Shown here in pieces: positions 39,209 through 48,196 of a DNA stretch of 64,000 nucleotides. Each line of letters begins with the position of its first letter. The first letter of the stretch is position 1. A model generated the notes under the pieces. That model did no database searches. It was given only the letters and a program-made list of their open reading frames with translations, and was not told the DNA's origin. The position numbers were made by a program, and so were the translations under genes. This stretch comes from JBARKJ01 sp963698885. GTDB taxonomy: Bacteria > Nitrospirota > JACRHJ01. The stretch is taken from contig CAVOSJ010000007.1 in NCBI GenBank assembly GCA_963698885.1, positions 117,510 to 181,509 of the forward strand, in the 5' to 3' direction.

Positions 39209-40165
39209 ATGGGAAAAAAAGGCGTTCTGTTAATCACTATGGGAGACCCCGCCACTTTAGGCGGGGTTTTCCCTTATCTGATGAAGCTCTTCATGGACCC
39301 GCTTATCCTGCGTGGTGTGCCCGGGCCGTTCCGTCCTTTCCTCGCGGCATATATCTCCATCATGAAAAAAGAGCCGGTGAAGGAGAAATATCAGGCAATC
39401 GGCGGCGGCTCTCCCATGGACGCGATTACACGGAGACAGGCGGACGCGCTCCAGAGATCGTTGGAGGGGCAGAATATATCCGTCTATCACTCCAACAGGT
39501 ACACGGAGCCTTCCGTTCAGGACGCCTACCGGGATATAAAGAAAGACGGCGTAAAGAAATTGCTCGCCCTGCCCCTGTACCCGCACTTCTCGCCCGCGAT
39601 AACAGGCTCAAGCTTCGACATTCTAAAAAAGCTGATGGAAAAGGACATGGCCCCGCCCGAGACGGTTTTCCATGAAGGGTTCGGCGCGGACCCGAGGTTT
39701 ATCAGGCTGCTGGCGGACAGGACATTGGCGGCGCTCTCGAAGGTTTCTGGGGCGGGGAAGGTCGCGGCGGTGCTTTCGGCTCACAGCCTGCCGGAGGACT
39801 TAATCCGCGAAGGCGACCCTTACCTGGACAACGTAATGCATTCGGCGGCGATGCTCCAGGAGGAGCTTGGGGATAGAGTCGCGCAGGTCGGCTTCCAGAG
39901 CAAAGGCCGCGCGGCGATGGAATGGCTGAAGCCGGAGACTGACGCGGTACTGCGGCAACTTGCAGCCGAAGGGGTGAAGGGCGTGGCGCTTGCGCCGATA
40001 AGCTTTGTGGCGGAGAATATCGAAACCCTATACGACTGCGACATGCTGCAAAAATCCCTGGCCGAGTCGCTGGGGATGGAATATGCGAGGATAAAGAATT
40101 TCGACGACGATGCGGATTTTATAAAATTTCTTGCCGAACTCACCCTGGAAAACCTGGCGGTTTAA
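39209..40165 (+). CDS. hemH: Ferrochelatase
   Basis: 318 residues from ATG at 39209 (MGKKGVLLITMGDP); an earlier GTG at 39179 overlaps the repeat and was not used. Motifs: LPLYPHFSPAITGSSF, SAHSLPEDLIREGDPY with the metal-ligand His, VGFQSKGRAAMEWLKP, and FVAENIETLYDCD with the conserved Glu. Inserts ferrous iron into protoporphyrin or coproporphyrin. Same direction as hemE. Confidence 0.95.
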   Translation: MGKKGVLLITMGDPATLGGVFPYLMKLFMDPLILRGVPGPFRPFLAAYISIMKKEPVKEKYQAIGGGSPMDAITRRQADALQRSLEGQNISVYHSNRYTEPSVQDAYRDIKKDGVKKLLALPLYPHFSPAITGSSFDILKKLMEKDMAPPETVFHEGFGADPRFIRLLADRTLAALSKVSGAGKVAAVLSAHSLPEDLIREGDPYLDNVMHSAAMLQEELGDRVAQVGFQSKGRAAMEWLKPETDAVLRQLAAEGVKGVALAPISFVAENIETLYDCDMLQKSLAESLGMEYARIKNFDDDADFIKFLAELTLENLAV

Positions 40166-40245
40166 CCGCGGCATTAAGTAAAAATATACTTCTTCCCAAC
40201 TTCGGACTCTGCCATAGGTCGAAATCCCTCTAATGCCGCTATTTT

Positions 40246-40254
40246 TGCTATACT
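40246..40254 (+). promoter_or_regulatory. Extended -10 promoter of citrate synthase gene
   Basis: TGCTATACT (TGn-TATACT) 18 bases before the ATG at 40272, followed by AGAAGGAGG as ribosome-binding site. No clear -35. Confidence 0.55.
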
Positions 40255-40271
40255 TTTAGAAGGAGGCGGAC

Positions 40272-41430
40272 ATGGAAGAGGACAAGGAGAAATGCTATAG
40301 CCCGGGGCTTGAAGGGATAGTCGCCGGGAAGACGAGTGTATGCGAGATAGACCCGGAGCGGGCGACCTTGACCTACCGGGGATATGACATACGGGAACTG
40401 GCGGTCAAATCGACATACGAGGAGACGGCATATCTTCTGCTTTACGGGGAGCTTCCCACGGAAGGCAGAACTGAAGGAGTTTTCAGATACGCTGAAATCC
40501 GAGCGGGAGGTCCCGGACGAGATTATAGACCTCTACAGGAGAGTGCCCCCGAAATCCCACACCATGGACCTTCTGCGTACCGGGATATCGCTTGCGGCGC
40601 TTTACGACCCCGACGCATGGGACAATTCCAGGGAAGCCAACCTGCGCAAAGCGGCCAGGATAGTAGCCATCATGCCCACTTTGGTCGCGCTCGGCTATCG
40701 GCTCCCGCACAAAAGAAAACCGATAGAACCAAGGGACGACCTCTCGGTCGCCGAAAACTTCCTTTACATGCTGCACGGCAAGGAGCCTGACGGGCCCGCG
40801 GGCAGGATATTCGATTCCTCGATGATCATATATGCCGAACATGAGTACAATGCGTCTTCATTTGCCGCCCTGGTGACCGTGTCCACGCTATCCGATATCT
40901 ATTCCGGCATAACTTCAGCCGTCGGGACGCTGAAAGGCCCGCTGCATGGCGGCGCGAACGAGGAGGTTATGAAGATGCTCCTCCAGATCGGCTCGGTGGA
41001 GAAGGCGGAAGCCTGGATAATGGACGCTCTCGCCAAGAAGCAGCGGATAATGGGCTTCGGGCACAGGGTATATAAGCACGGCGATACCCGCGCCCCGATA
41101 CTCAGGGAAGCGAGCAAGGAGATATGCGACTTCGAGAACTACTGCCGCTGGCACGAGATTTCGTTAAAGGTGGAAGAGATAGTCAAGCGGGAGAAGGGAC
41201 TGCTGCCGAACGTCGATTACTACACCGCATCGGTATATTATCTCCTGGGCCTGCCGCTCGAAACCTATACCCCGATATTTGCCATGGCGCGCTCGGCAGG
41301 CTGGTGCAGCCATGTCATAGAACAGCTCTCGGACAACCGGCTCATCCGGCCCACGTCCGATTATATCGGAGAACGGGGGCTTAAATACGTGCCGCCCGCG
41401 GACAGGAAAAAGGCGGAGAAGGCGGCATAG
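40272..41430 (+). CDS. gltA: Citrate synthase (one frameshift)
   Basis: About 385 residues when one extra base near 40465 is removed (rejoining YGELPT to KAELKEFSDTLK). Motifs: LTYRGYDIRELA, RTGISLAALYDPDAWD, HEYNASSFAALVTVSTLSDIYSGITSAVGTLKGPLHGGANEEV (active-site His), MGFGHRVYKHGDTRAPIL (His and oxaloacetate binding), NVDYYTASVYYLLGLP (Asp) and FAMARSAGWCSHVIEQ. Short type I form that includes some 2-methylcitrate synthases; the substrate split cannot be settled here. Monocistronic, with an intrinsic terminator after it. Confidence 0.93.
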
Positions 41431-41461
41431 GAGCTATTACGGAGGAATAATTGAAACGAGA

Positions 41462-41492
41462 GGGCTGGCATATTCACTGCCAGCCCTTGTTT
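41462..41492 (+). terminator. Intrinsic terminator after citrate synthase
   Basis: Perfect 9-bp stem gggctggca / tgccagccc with a seven-base loop, followed by ttgttta. The downstream gene starts 20 bases later. Confidence 0.85.
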
Positions 41493-41511
41493 ATTGAGGG
41501 GAGAAGGCGGC

Positions 41512-42555
41512 ATGATGAAAGCGGTGGTACTGGAAGGTTTCGGAGGGGTCGAAAATTTTAAAGACGCGGATTTGCCCGTGCCCGAGCCCAAGGCTGGCGA
41601 GATGCGGGTAAAAATTCATTTCGCCGCGTTTAACCCGGTAGATTACAAGATGCGCCGGGGAATGCGCGAAGGAGTCATTCCCGCAGTGCTGGGCCTGGAC
41701 ATTTCCGGCATCGTGGACAAAGTCGGGGATGGGGTGACCGAATTCAAGCCGGGTGATGAGATATTCGCGTACATCGGCGGCCCCAGGAGCAACGGGGGGT
41801 ATGCCGAGTATGCGGTCTTTCCGTGGCAGTTCGCGGCGAAAAGGCCGCCGGGGCTCTCAAAGGCAGAGGCCGCGGCCGTGCCGCTCACCGCGCTTACGGC
41901 CTGGGACTGCGTTTTTGATAAGGCGAGAGTAAAAAAAGATAGCGAGACGGCATTTGTCGCGGGCGGCTCAGGCGGGGTAGGCACGATGGCGATCCAGTTC
42001 CTGCGCCGTGCGCACGCGACAATTTTCAGCACCGCCGGTAATGATACCAGCAGTGACTACCTCGTAGACCACTTGGGAATAAAGCCGGAGCATATCCTGT
42101 TGTATAAGGGGCTGGACCTTGCGGGCCTGGAGAAGGCGTATTTAAAACTCTCCGGCGGCAGGCGTCCGGATATCTGCTTCGATTTTGTGGGCGGGTTGAT
42201 GAAGAAGCTGTGTCTGCAATTGGTCGGGGACGAGGGGCGCGTAGTCTCGACCGTGGCGGAGCCGGAAGATTTTTCCTGTAATATCTTCAGCGCCGAAGGA
42301 AGTCCGTTCTTCTACCGTTCCGCATCGTTCCATTTCGAGTATGTGCTGGCAAGGGCTAAATCGGGCGAGCCTTCCGGCTGGACGCAGTACGGGAGAAATC
42401 TTTCTGAAATCGGCGGCTGGCTTGACTGCGGGAAGATTGCGCCCCCGAAGGTCAAGCTGCTGGGGAAACTTTCTGCTGATACAGTGAGGAAGGCCCACCG
42501 GCTGCTGGAAGACGGGCACGTCCGGGGGAAATTAGTAATGCAAGTCGTGGCTTAG
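41512..42555 (+). CDS. Zinc-independent quinone oxidoreductase-like MDR protein
   Basis: 347 residues of the medium-chain dehydrogenase superfamily, quinone oxidoreductase branch: MKAVVLEGFGGVENF, HFAAFNPVDYKMRRG, GLDISGIVDKVGDGVTEFKPGDEI, PLTALTAWDCVFDKARV and the NADPH loop VAGGSGGVGTMAIQF. No catalytic or structural zinc ligands are evident. Likely reduces quinones or activated alkenes with NADPH. Starts behind GGGGAG; ATG at 41512 or the next codon at 41515. Confidence 0.85.
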   Translation: MMKAVVLEGFGGVENFKDADLPVPEPKAGEMRVKIHFAAFNPVDYKMRRGMREGVIPAVLGLDISGIVDKVGDGVTEFKPGDEIFAYIGGPRSNGGYAEYAVFPWQFAAKRPPGLSKAEAAAVPLTALTAWDCVFDKARVKKDSETAFVAGGSGGVGTMAIQFLRRAHATIFSTAGNDTSSDYLVDHLGIKPEHILLYKGLDLAGLEKAYLKLSGGRRPDICFDFVGGLMKKLCLQLVGDEGRVVSTVAEPEDFSCNIFSAEGSPFFYRSASFHFEYVLARAKSGEPSGWTQYGRNLSEIGGWLDCGKIAPPKVKLLGKLSADTVRKAHRLLEDGHVRGKLVMQVVA

Positions 42556-42667
42556 GGGGCCGGAGAGGCCAGCATAAAAAAAGGCGGTCCGGAATAAACC
42601 CGCCCCGCCCACTTGTTATAGTTCCGCATAATGGTTTGCTACGACGACCGACCCGGCTGACCAGTAA

Positions 42668-42856
42668 CTACTTACTGTCGGCGGGGATTTCCTTCTTCGG
42701 CTCTTCTTCTTTACCGCCGTTCATCGCCTTCTTGAAGTTCTGGATGCTCTCGCCTAAGCCCTTGCCTATCTGCGGGAGCTTCCCGGGGCCGAACACGACC
42801 AAAGCGATAAGCAGCACCAGAAGAAGGTGCATCGGGCGGAACAGATTTTCTATCAT
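42668..42856 (-). CDS. tatA: Twin-arginine translocase protein TatA/TatE
   Basis: 62 residues from ATG at 42856. One membrane helix (MHLLLVLLIALVVFG), then the FGPGKLPQIGKGLGESIQNFKKAMNG amphipathic helix typical of TatA, and a charged tail (EEEPKKEIPADSK). Forms the Tat pore with TatBC, not in the window. Stands alone, downstream of recX by about 70 bases on the minus strand. Confidence 0.93.
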   Translation of the reverse strand: MIENLFRPMHLLLVLLIALVVFGPGKLPQIGKGLGESIQNFKKAMNGGKEEEPKKEIPADSK

Positions 42857-42923
42857 GGGTTTAACCTCCAAATGCCAAACATTATTACGAATTATACTTG
42901 AATATGTACTGAAAAGTCAAATT

Positions 42924-43398
42924 TTAAATAATCCCCCGCATCGCTTTTCTCACGGCTTCAAAAGAAAATCCACGCCTGCGCAGGTAATCCGTCAACCGCC
43001 TTTTCGCTTTGTCCGGCGGCAAGTTACGCATGGAATCAGCTTTTTTTCGCGCTATAGCCAGGGCTATGCCGTCCTCGTCATACCCGTCTTCACCGAAAAG
43101 CCCTTCCAGCGCTTCCTCTATGTCGCCCTCCGAGACGCCCTTTCTCTTGAGCTCCATCTTAAGGGCGTACCGGGATAGCCCCCTGCGCTCGATTAAGCCT
43201 CTGGCGAACGAGGAGGCAAACCGGCGGTCGTCCAAATACCCGTACCGGAGGAACTCTGCAAGCACGGTTTCCGTAATATCGGCCGGGACTTCCTTGCGGC
43301 AGCAAATAATCCCGCAGCTCCTTGATGCTTCTGTCCCGGAGCGCGAGATACCTGTATGCCAGTTCGCGCGCCCTCTTCAGTTCCCTGTCCCCGCTCAA
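42924..43398 (-). CDS. recX: RecA regulatory protein RecX (one frameshift)
   Basis: About 157 residues. N-terminal part RELAYRYLALRDRSIKELRDYLL and C-terminal part LAEFLRYGYLDDRRFASSFARGLIERRGLSRYAL ... LRRRGFSFEAVRKAMRGI are in different frames, joined by removing one extra base near 43300. Three-helix repeat protein that binds RecA filaments and blocks their growth. Its start overlaps the pilT stop by four bases (ATGA), and recA lies one gene upstream. Confidence 0.9.
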
Positions 43399-44594
43399 TC
43401 GCCAAGCCGGTCGATCTTGAAGCCGCCGGCTTCACCCGGTTTATTAAACCCGGACGAGACGCCGCCGGAGGAAGCGTCTTCCCAGGTATCGTCGGATGTG
43501 GAGGTGATGCCGCGTATTTTCAGGGCGAAATCGTCAGGGTTGGAGCTTCTCCTGAGAGCCTCCTCGTAGGTGACAAGCCCCGCCTTGTAAAGGCCGTAGA
43601 GCGACTGGTCGAATGTCTGCATACCGTATTGCGAGCCGCCTGACGCGACCAGGTCATGGATGTTCCTGGTTTTATCCGGGTCTACGATGCATTCCTTTAT
43701 CGTGCCCGTTACGACCATAATCTCGCAGGCCGGGACACGTCCCTTTCCGTCCGCCCGGGGGATGAGCCTCTGGGACACGACGCCCTTCAGTACCGCGGAG
43801 AGCTGAAGGCGCACCTGTTTCTGCTGGTACGGCGGGAAGACCGAGACTATGCGGTTTATAGTCTCCACCGCGTCAACCGTGTGGAGAGTGGAAAGGACTA
43901 AATGGCCCGTCTCCGCGGCGGTAAGCGCGGTGCTTATGGTGTCGTAATCCCGCATCTCGCCGACAAGTATAATATCCGGGTCCTGCCTGAGCGCGGAGCG
44001 GAGCGCCAGTGCGAACGACTCCGTATCCATCCCGATCTCGCGCTGGTTCACGAGGGATTTTTTGTCCCTGTGGAGGAATTCGATAGGGTCCTCTATGGTC
44101 ATGATGTGTTCGGTCCTGGTCGCGTTGATATGGTCTATCATCGAGGCGAGCGTGGTGGACTTGCCGCTTCCGGTGGTGCCTGTGACGAGTATTAAACCGC
44201 GCGGCTCCTGTGAGAGCTTGGAAATTACCGGCGGGAGCGTCAGGTCTTCGATAGAGGCTATTTTGGTGGGTATGGCGCGCATAACCGTGCCGACGGTGCC
44301 CCTCTGCATGAACACGTTCACCCTGAACCGCCCAAGCCCGGGGACGCCGTACGCGAAGTCCGCTTCGTTCTTTGCCTTGAACTTCTCGCGCTGCGTCTGG
44401 TTCATCATGGAGAACGCGAGCTTCACCACGTCTTCCTGTGTAAGGCGCTTCTGCTCCAGCATCGGCGTAAGCTTTCCGTCAATTCGTAGTACGGGCGGGC
44501 TTCCCACCTTGATGTGGACGTCCGATGCGCGCCGTTCGACGGACGTTTTGAGTATGTCATTAATCGAAAGGCTTCCCGGGCTCTGTATATCCAT
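43395..44594 (-). CDS. pilT: Twitching motility ATPase PilT
   Basis: 399 residues. INDILKTSVERRASDVHIKVGSPP at the start, Walker A GTTGSGKSTTLASMID, Asp box TIEDPIEFLH, Walker B DIILVGEMRD, His box TGHLVLSTLHTVDAVETI and the PilT-specific AIRNLI-region equivalent NIHDLVASG. Hexameric ATPase that retracts type IV pili. The last 40 residues (DDTWEDASSGGVSSGFNKPGE...) are Gly/Ser-rich and not conserved. Sandwiched between recA and recX, an unusual but seemingly operonic order. Confidence 0.95.
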   Translation of the reverse strand: MDIQSPGSLSINDILKTSVERRASDVHIKVGSPPVLRIDGKLTPMLEQKRLTQEDVVKLAFSMMNQTQREKFKAKNEADFAYGVPGLGRFRVNVFMQRGTVGTVMRAIPTKIASIEDLTLPPVISKLSQEPRGLILVTGTTGSGKSTTLASMIDHINATRTEHIMTIEDPIEFLHRDKKSLVNQREIGMDTESFALALRSALRQDPDIILVGEMRDYDTISTALTAAETGHLVLSTLHTVDAVETINRIVSVFPPYQQKQVRLQLSAVLKGVVSQRLIPRADGKGRVPACEIMVVTGTIKECIVDPDKTRNIHDLVASGGSQYGMQTFDQSLYGLYKAGLVTYEEALRRSSNPDDFALKIRGITSTSDDTWEDASSGGVSSGFNKPGEAGGFKIDRLGD

Positions 44595-44606
44595 TTTTTT
44601 TGCCTC

Positions 44607-45632
44607 TTACGCTGGTACGGCTGGCGGCACAAGACCCGCCTTCTCTTTTACCGCGGCCTCAATTTCGTCTAACGACTCCGGATGGTCTTTCATGTATGAT
44701 TTTACGTTCTCGCGCCCCTGGCCTATGCGGTCTCCGTTATAGGAATACCACGCCCCGGCCTTCTCTATTATGCCGGCATTCACCCCGGCGTCGATTACTT
44801 CGCCGATTTTCGAAATGCCTTCGTTGAAAAGGATATCGAACTCCGCCTGCTTGAACGGCGGCGCCACCTTGTTCTTGACCACCTTCACCCGCACCCTGTT
44901 TCCCAGTATTTCCTGGCCGTCCTTTATCGCCTCCGCCTTCCTGATATCGAGGCGCACGGATGCGTAGAACTTAAGGGCGTTTCCGCCGGTGGTCGTCTCC
45001 GGGTTGCCGTAAACGATGCCTATCTTCATGCGTATCTGGTTTATGAAGATAACGGTAGTCATGGTGTTGGAGATGGCCGCGGTCAATTTACGCAGGGCCT
45101 GGGACATGAGCCTTGCCTGGAGCCCCATGTGCGAATCCCCCATGTCGCCCTCTATCTCCGCCTTTGGGACCAGTGCCGCGACAGAGTCCACGACTACTAT
45201 GTCCACCGCGCCGCTTCGGACCAGCGTCTCCACGACTTCGAGCGCCTGCTCGCCGGAGTCCGGCTGCGATATGAGCAGGTCGTCCGTTTTTACCCCGAGC
45301 TTGCGGGCGTAGGTGACGTCAAGGGCATGTTCCGCGTCTATGAACGCCGCTATGCCGCCCAGCTTCTGGGCCTGCGCGATCGCGTTAAGGGAGAGTGTTG
45401 TCTTGCCGGAAGACTCCGGGCCATATATCTCGATGACCCTGCCGCGCGGATAGCCGCCGACGCCAAGGGCAATGTCCAGGCCCAGAGAGCCGGTCGGTAT
45501 TACCGCTACATCCGGCGGCGCCTGGTCGTTCCCCAGGCGCATGATGGAGCCCTTCCCGAACTGTTTCTCTATCTGCGACACCGCCAGGTCAAGCGCGCGC
45601 AGTTTCTGGTCTTTTTCCGTCTTTTCCGCCAT
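44607..45632 (-). CDS. recA: Recombinase RecA
   Basis: 341 residues. Walker A GPESSGKTTL, FIDAEHALDVTYARKLGV, DLLISQPDSGEQALE, VVDSVAALVPKAEIEGDMGDSHMGLQARLMSQALRKL, FINQIRMKIGI and GGNALKFYASVRLDIR. Catalyses strand exchange in DNA repair and triggers LexA cleavage. No LexA box was obvious in the 56-base gap upstream. Followed 12 bases later by pilT. Confidence 0.98.
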   Translation of the reverse strand: MAEKTEKDQKLRALDLAVSQIEKQFGKGSIMRLGNDQAPPDVAVIPTGSLGLDIALGVGGYPRGRVIEIYGPESSGKTTLSLNAIAQAQKLGGIAAFIDAEHALDVTYARKLGVKTDDLLISQPDSGEQALEVVETLVRSGAVDIVVVDSVAALVPKAEIEGDMGDSHMGLQARLMSQALRKLTAAISNTMTTVIFINQIRMKIGIVYGNPETTTGGNALKFYASVRLDIRKAEAIKDGQEILGNRVRVKVVKNKVAPPFKQAEFDILFNEGISKIGEVIDAGVNAGIIEKAGAWYSYNGDRIGQGRENVKSYMKDHPESLDEIEAAVKEKAGLVPPAVPA

Positions 45633-45688
45633 CTTGTTGCTCCTTCCTAATTGCTACAGGTTTATTCCAAGTACAAAATTAATTAAAC

Positions 45689-46268
45689 TCAAGCAGCCAA
45701 AACAATTCGCCGCATCTCCGTATATACCGCGCCGGTCCGTTGCAGCTCGCTCTTCATAACGGATACAGCGTCAGCCTTGAACTCTCCCAGGTCCGCGTCC
45801 TTGAAATTTTCCAGCGTCTTCACCAGCGAGGCCCGTCCTCTCGGCGATTTAACCCGCCCCAGAGTCAGGTGCGCCTTGAAAGGGCGGTCTTCTTTCGGGA
45901 ATTTTAAATTTGCGCAGATTTCTTCCACCGTCTTTGCAAGCGCGGAAAGCCGCGTAACTTCGCCTTCCACGCCGAGCCAGACCACGCGCGGGGCCCTTGG
46001 AGCCGGAAACGTGCCGACGCCTTTCGCCTGAAGGATAAATGGGGTTTCCCCCTTCAGCCCCTCACGCAAGCGCGTCGCCAAGCTCCGCGACTTTTTTCTC
46101 CTCCACGTCCCCCAGGAACTTCAGCGTCAGGTGCACGCCTTCCGGGCGCACCCAGCCCACGTCCGCGTCGGATTTCCTGAGTTCCGCCTGCACCCCCGCC
46201 ATCGCCTCCTTTATTTCGGGAGGAAGCTCGATTGCGATGAAGGTGCGGATAAAACCTTTTTGAAACAT
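45689..46268 (-). CDS. thpR: RNA 2',3'-cyclic phosphodiesterase ThpR (one frameshift)
   Basis: About 192 residues after removing one extra base near 46070 (joining ELGDALA to EGLKGETPF). The two HxT motifs of the 2H phosphoesterase family are visible: GVHLTLKFLG and KAHLTLGRVK. Starts with ATG at 46268 (MFQKGFIRTFIAIELP). Commonly found between cinA and recA, as here. Confidence 0.92.
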
Positions 46269-46278
46269 TTTTTAAACC

Positions 46279-46364
46279 GTTCTTTTCTTTCGCGAGAAAG
46301 AAAAGAACCAAAAGAAAGCGGGACAGTTTAAAAGTTTTTGGGCCGCCTTTTTCCAAAAAGGCGG
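46279..46364 (-). repeat. Two-hairpin dispersed repeat, reversed full copy with compensatory changes
   Basis: Reads H2 first (46279-46308, gttcttttctttc / gaaagaaaagaac), then the reverse complement of the whole spacer (aaaagaaagcgggacagttt aaaagtttttggg), then H1 (46343-46364, ccgccttttt / aaaaaggcgg). Both stems differ from other copies by paired substitutions. Lies between cinA and thpR. Confidence 0.9.
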
Positions 46365-46383
46365 GGTCTTATTGTTTCAGGTT

Positions 46384-47565
46384 TCAGCTTATCAGGTATC
46401 GCCGTACCATGTCCAGCGCCTTTTGCGATGACGCGAAACGCACCGCCGCACGGTCGCCCGGAAAATTGAAGCTTTTTACCGTCACTCCGTCCGGCGTGGC
46501 GAGGCCGATATACACCAGCCCGACCGGCTTTGAAGGAGTGCCTCCGCCCGGCCCGGCAATGCCAGTGATGCTTAAGCCCAGGTCCGTCTTCGCGTTCCAG
46601 CGTATCCCTTCGGCCATTGCCTGCGCCGTCTCCCTGGATACCGCGCCGTGCTCGCTTAGCACCTCCGCCGGGACCGAGAGCAGTTCTTCCTTTGATTTAT
46701 TGGAGTAAGTCACCACGCCGCGTTCCATGTAGGCCGTGCTTCCGGCGATGTCGGTGAGCCTCTTCGCGACCAGGCCACCGGTGCAGGACTCGGCGGTCGC
46801 AATCGTCAGCTTCCTGTCGATGAGGAGTCTGGCCGCCGCTTCATGAAGGCCCTCCCCGTCCGTCCCGTAAAAGGCGTCGCCGACTTTGCGGACGACTTCC
46901 GCGCACAGCTCAAGAAGGACCTTCTCCGCCTTCTCGTAAGTATCGGCGCGCGTAGCCGCCTTTATGTCCAGGCCTTCAAGGGAGACGCTGAACTGGATAT
47001 CACCGTCCGGCACGGAGATATTTTCAAGGAACTCCCGCGCCAGGTCCTCGTTTATGCCATAGCACCGGATGGTCCGCGTGGCGGTAAACTTTCTGCCCCT
47101 GCCTTTGGATAGCGCCCTTGCAAGCTCCGGCGGAATAACGTCCCTGAGCTTCACGTTTTCCCGCAGCAAAACGACATACCCGCCGCCGTGCTCCAGCCAG
47201 AAACCGGCGGGCGTTCCGGATGCGTCGGACAAAGGCCTCGCACCGCTCGGCAGGAGCGCCGCTTTAGTAGAACCCTTTTCCGCAAGCTCCGGGTGGAGTA
47301 TCAGCCGTTTCCCCAGGACGCGCGCAAGGGTCTTTCTGGAAAGCTCATCGATTCTCCCTTGTCCCTGCCTGCCCGACAGCACCACCATCAGCGAACGGGA
47401 AAGGGCCAGACGGACGGCCTCTTCGGCCTCCTTTTCATTTGGCGCGATAAACGATACCGCCGCCAGTTCCAGCCCGAACTCCACCAGCGAATCGGAGAGC
47501 GACTGGATATAGCCGCCTTCCGGGTCGGGCGGCAGGAGTCCCAGTATTACAGCCTCCGCCCTCAA
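46384..47565 (-). CDS. cinA: CinA-family protein with degenerate N-terminal domain
   Basis: 393 residues. The C-terminal nicotinamide-nucleotide amidase (PncC) domain is intact: IATAESCTGGLVAKRLTDIAGSTAYMERGVVTYSNKSKEELL, GAVSRETAQAMAEG and SITGIAGPGGGTPSKPVGLVYIGL. The N-terminal MoaB/COG1058-like domain lacks the usual GGLGPTxDD motif; the corresponding stretch reads VVLSGRQGQGRIDELSRKTLA, so the pyrophosphatase activity is probably lost. Deamidates NMN in pyridine nucleotide salvage. Its start overlaps the pgpA stop by four bases. Confidence 0.9.
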   Translation of the reverse strand: MRAEAVILGLLPPDPEGGYIQSLSDSLVEFGLELAAVSFIAPNEKEAEEAVRLALSRSLMVVLSGRQGQGRIDELSRKTLARVLGKRLILHPELAEKGSTKAALLPSGARPLSDASGTPAGFWLEHGGGYVVLLRENVKLRDVIPPELARALSKGRGRKFTATRTIRCYGINEDLAREFLENISVPDGDIQFSVSLEGLDIKAATRADTYEKAEKVLLELCAEVVRKVGDAFYGTDGEGLHEAAARLLIDRKLTIATAESCTGGLVAKRLTDIAGSTAYMERGVVTYSNKSKEELLSVPAEVLSEHGAVSRETAQAMAEGIRWNAKTDLGLSITGIAGPGGGTPSKPVGLVYIGLATPDGVTVKSFNFPGDRAAVRFASSQKALDMVRRYLIS

Positions 47566-48035
47566 TGCATAACCCTTACAAGTATCTGGAGGCCTATGTT
47601 TGCGTAAATCCCCGCCGCGAAGTCGTCAAGCATCACGCCCCAGCCGCCCTTTACCCTCTGGTCTATGCGCCTTGCGGGAAATGGTTTTACGATGTCGAAT
47701 AATCTGAATAACAAAAACCCACCCAGAAGCCAGCGCCAGTCAAAGGGCACCAGGTAAAGCGTAACGAGCATCCCGGCAATCTCGTCTATCACGATTTTGC
47801 CGCAGTCCTTCTCGCCGTAGATGACTTCAGCCCTCCCGGCGGACCATACGCCCACGGCGAAGATGACGGCGGTTATAAGGACATAAATAAATCCGGAAAA
47901 TATATTGAGGCCAAAGAGGAGTATAAAAAGGATTGCAATAATGACCCCGACGACGCTGCCTGCCGTGCCGGGCGCGACGGGAGAGTATCCGGCGCCTAAG
48001 CCGGAGGCAATCGATATGGCAAGTTTATCGACCAT
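47562..48035 (-). CDS. pgpA: Phosphatidylglycerophosphatase A
   Basis: 157 residues from ATG at 48035 (MVDKLAISIASGLGAGYSPVAPGTAGS), with GAGGG-like ribosome-binding sequence just before; a TTG at 48053 is a less likely start. Conserved IVIDEIAGMLVTLYLVPFDWRWLLGGFLLFRLFDIVKPFPARRID with the acidic/metal-binding residues, and GGWGVMLDDFAAGIYANI at the end. Inner membrane; dephosphorylates phosphatidylglycerophosphate. First gene of pgpA-cinA-thpR. Confidence 0.95.
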   Translation of the reverse strand: MVDKLAISIASGLGAGYSPVAPGTAGSVVGVIIAILFILLFGLNIFSGFIYVLITAVIFAVGVWSAGRAEVIYGEKDCGKIVIDEIAGMLVTLYLVPFDWRWLLGGFLLFRLFDIVKPFPARRIDQRVKGGWGVMLDDFAAGIYANIGLQILVRVMH

Positions 48036-48132
48036 AACCCTCGTAAAAATCAAAGACTTATCTTATCAGAGGCGTCACCTGCGGTCAAGGACAAAGTGGG
48101 TTCCGAGGGGCCCTTTGAAGGATTGATATCTG

Positions 48133-48162
48133 TTGACACGCCGCCTTCAAAAGTGTTAAAAT
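48133..48162 (+). promoter_or_regulatory. Sigma-70 promoter of pgeF
   Basis: TTGACA (48133-48138), 18-base spacer, TAAAAT (48157-48162), 34 bases before the ATG at 48197. Confidence 0.75.
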
Positions 48163-48196
48163 TTCTAAGTTTTAAACGCACTTAAGGCAAGGAATT

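Noticed and set aside
40272..46268. Programmed +1 ribosomal frameshifting in gltA, recX and thpR
   Set aside because: The shift sites share no slippery codon, stop codon or downstream structure and lie in genes not known to be recoded.
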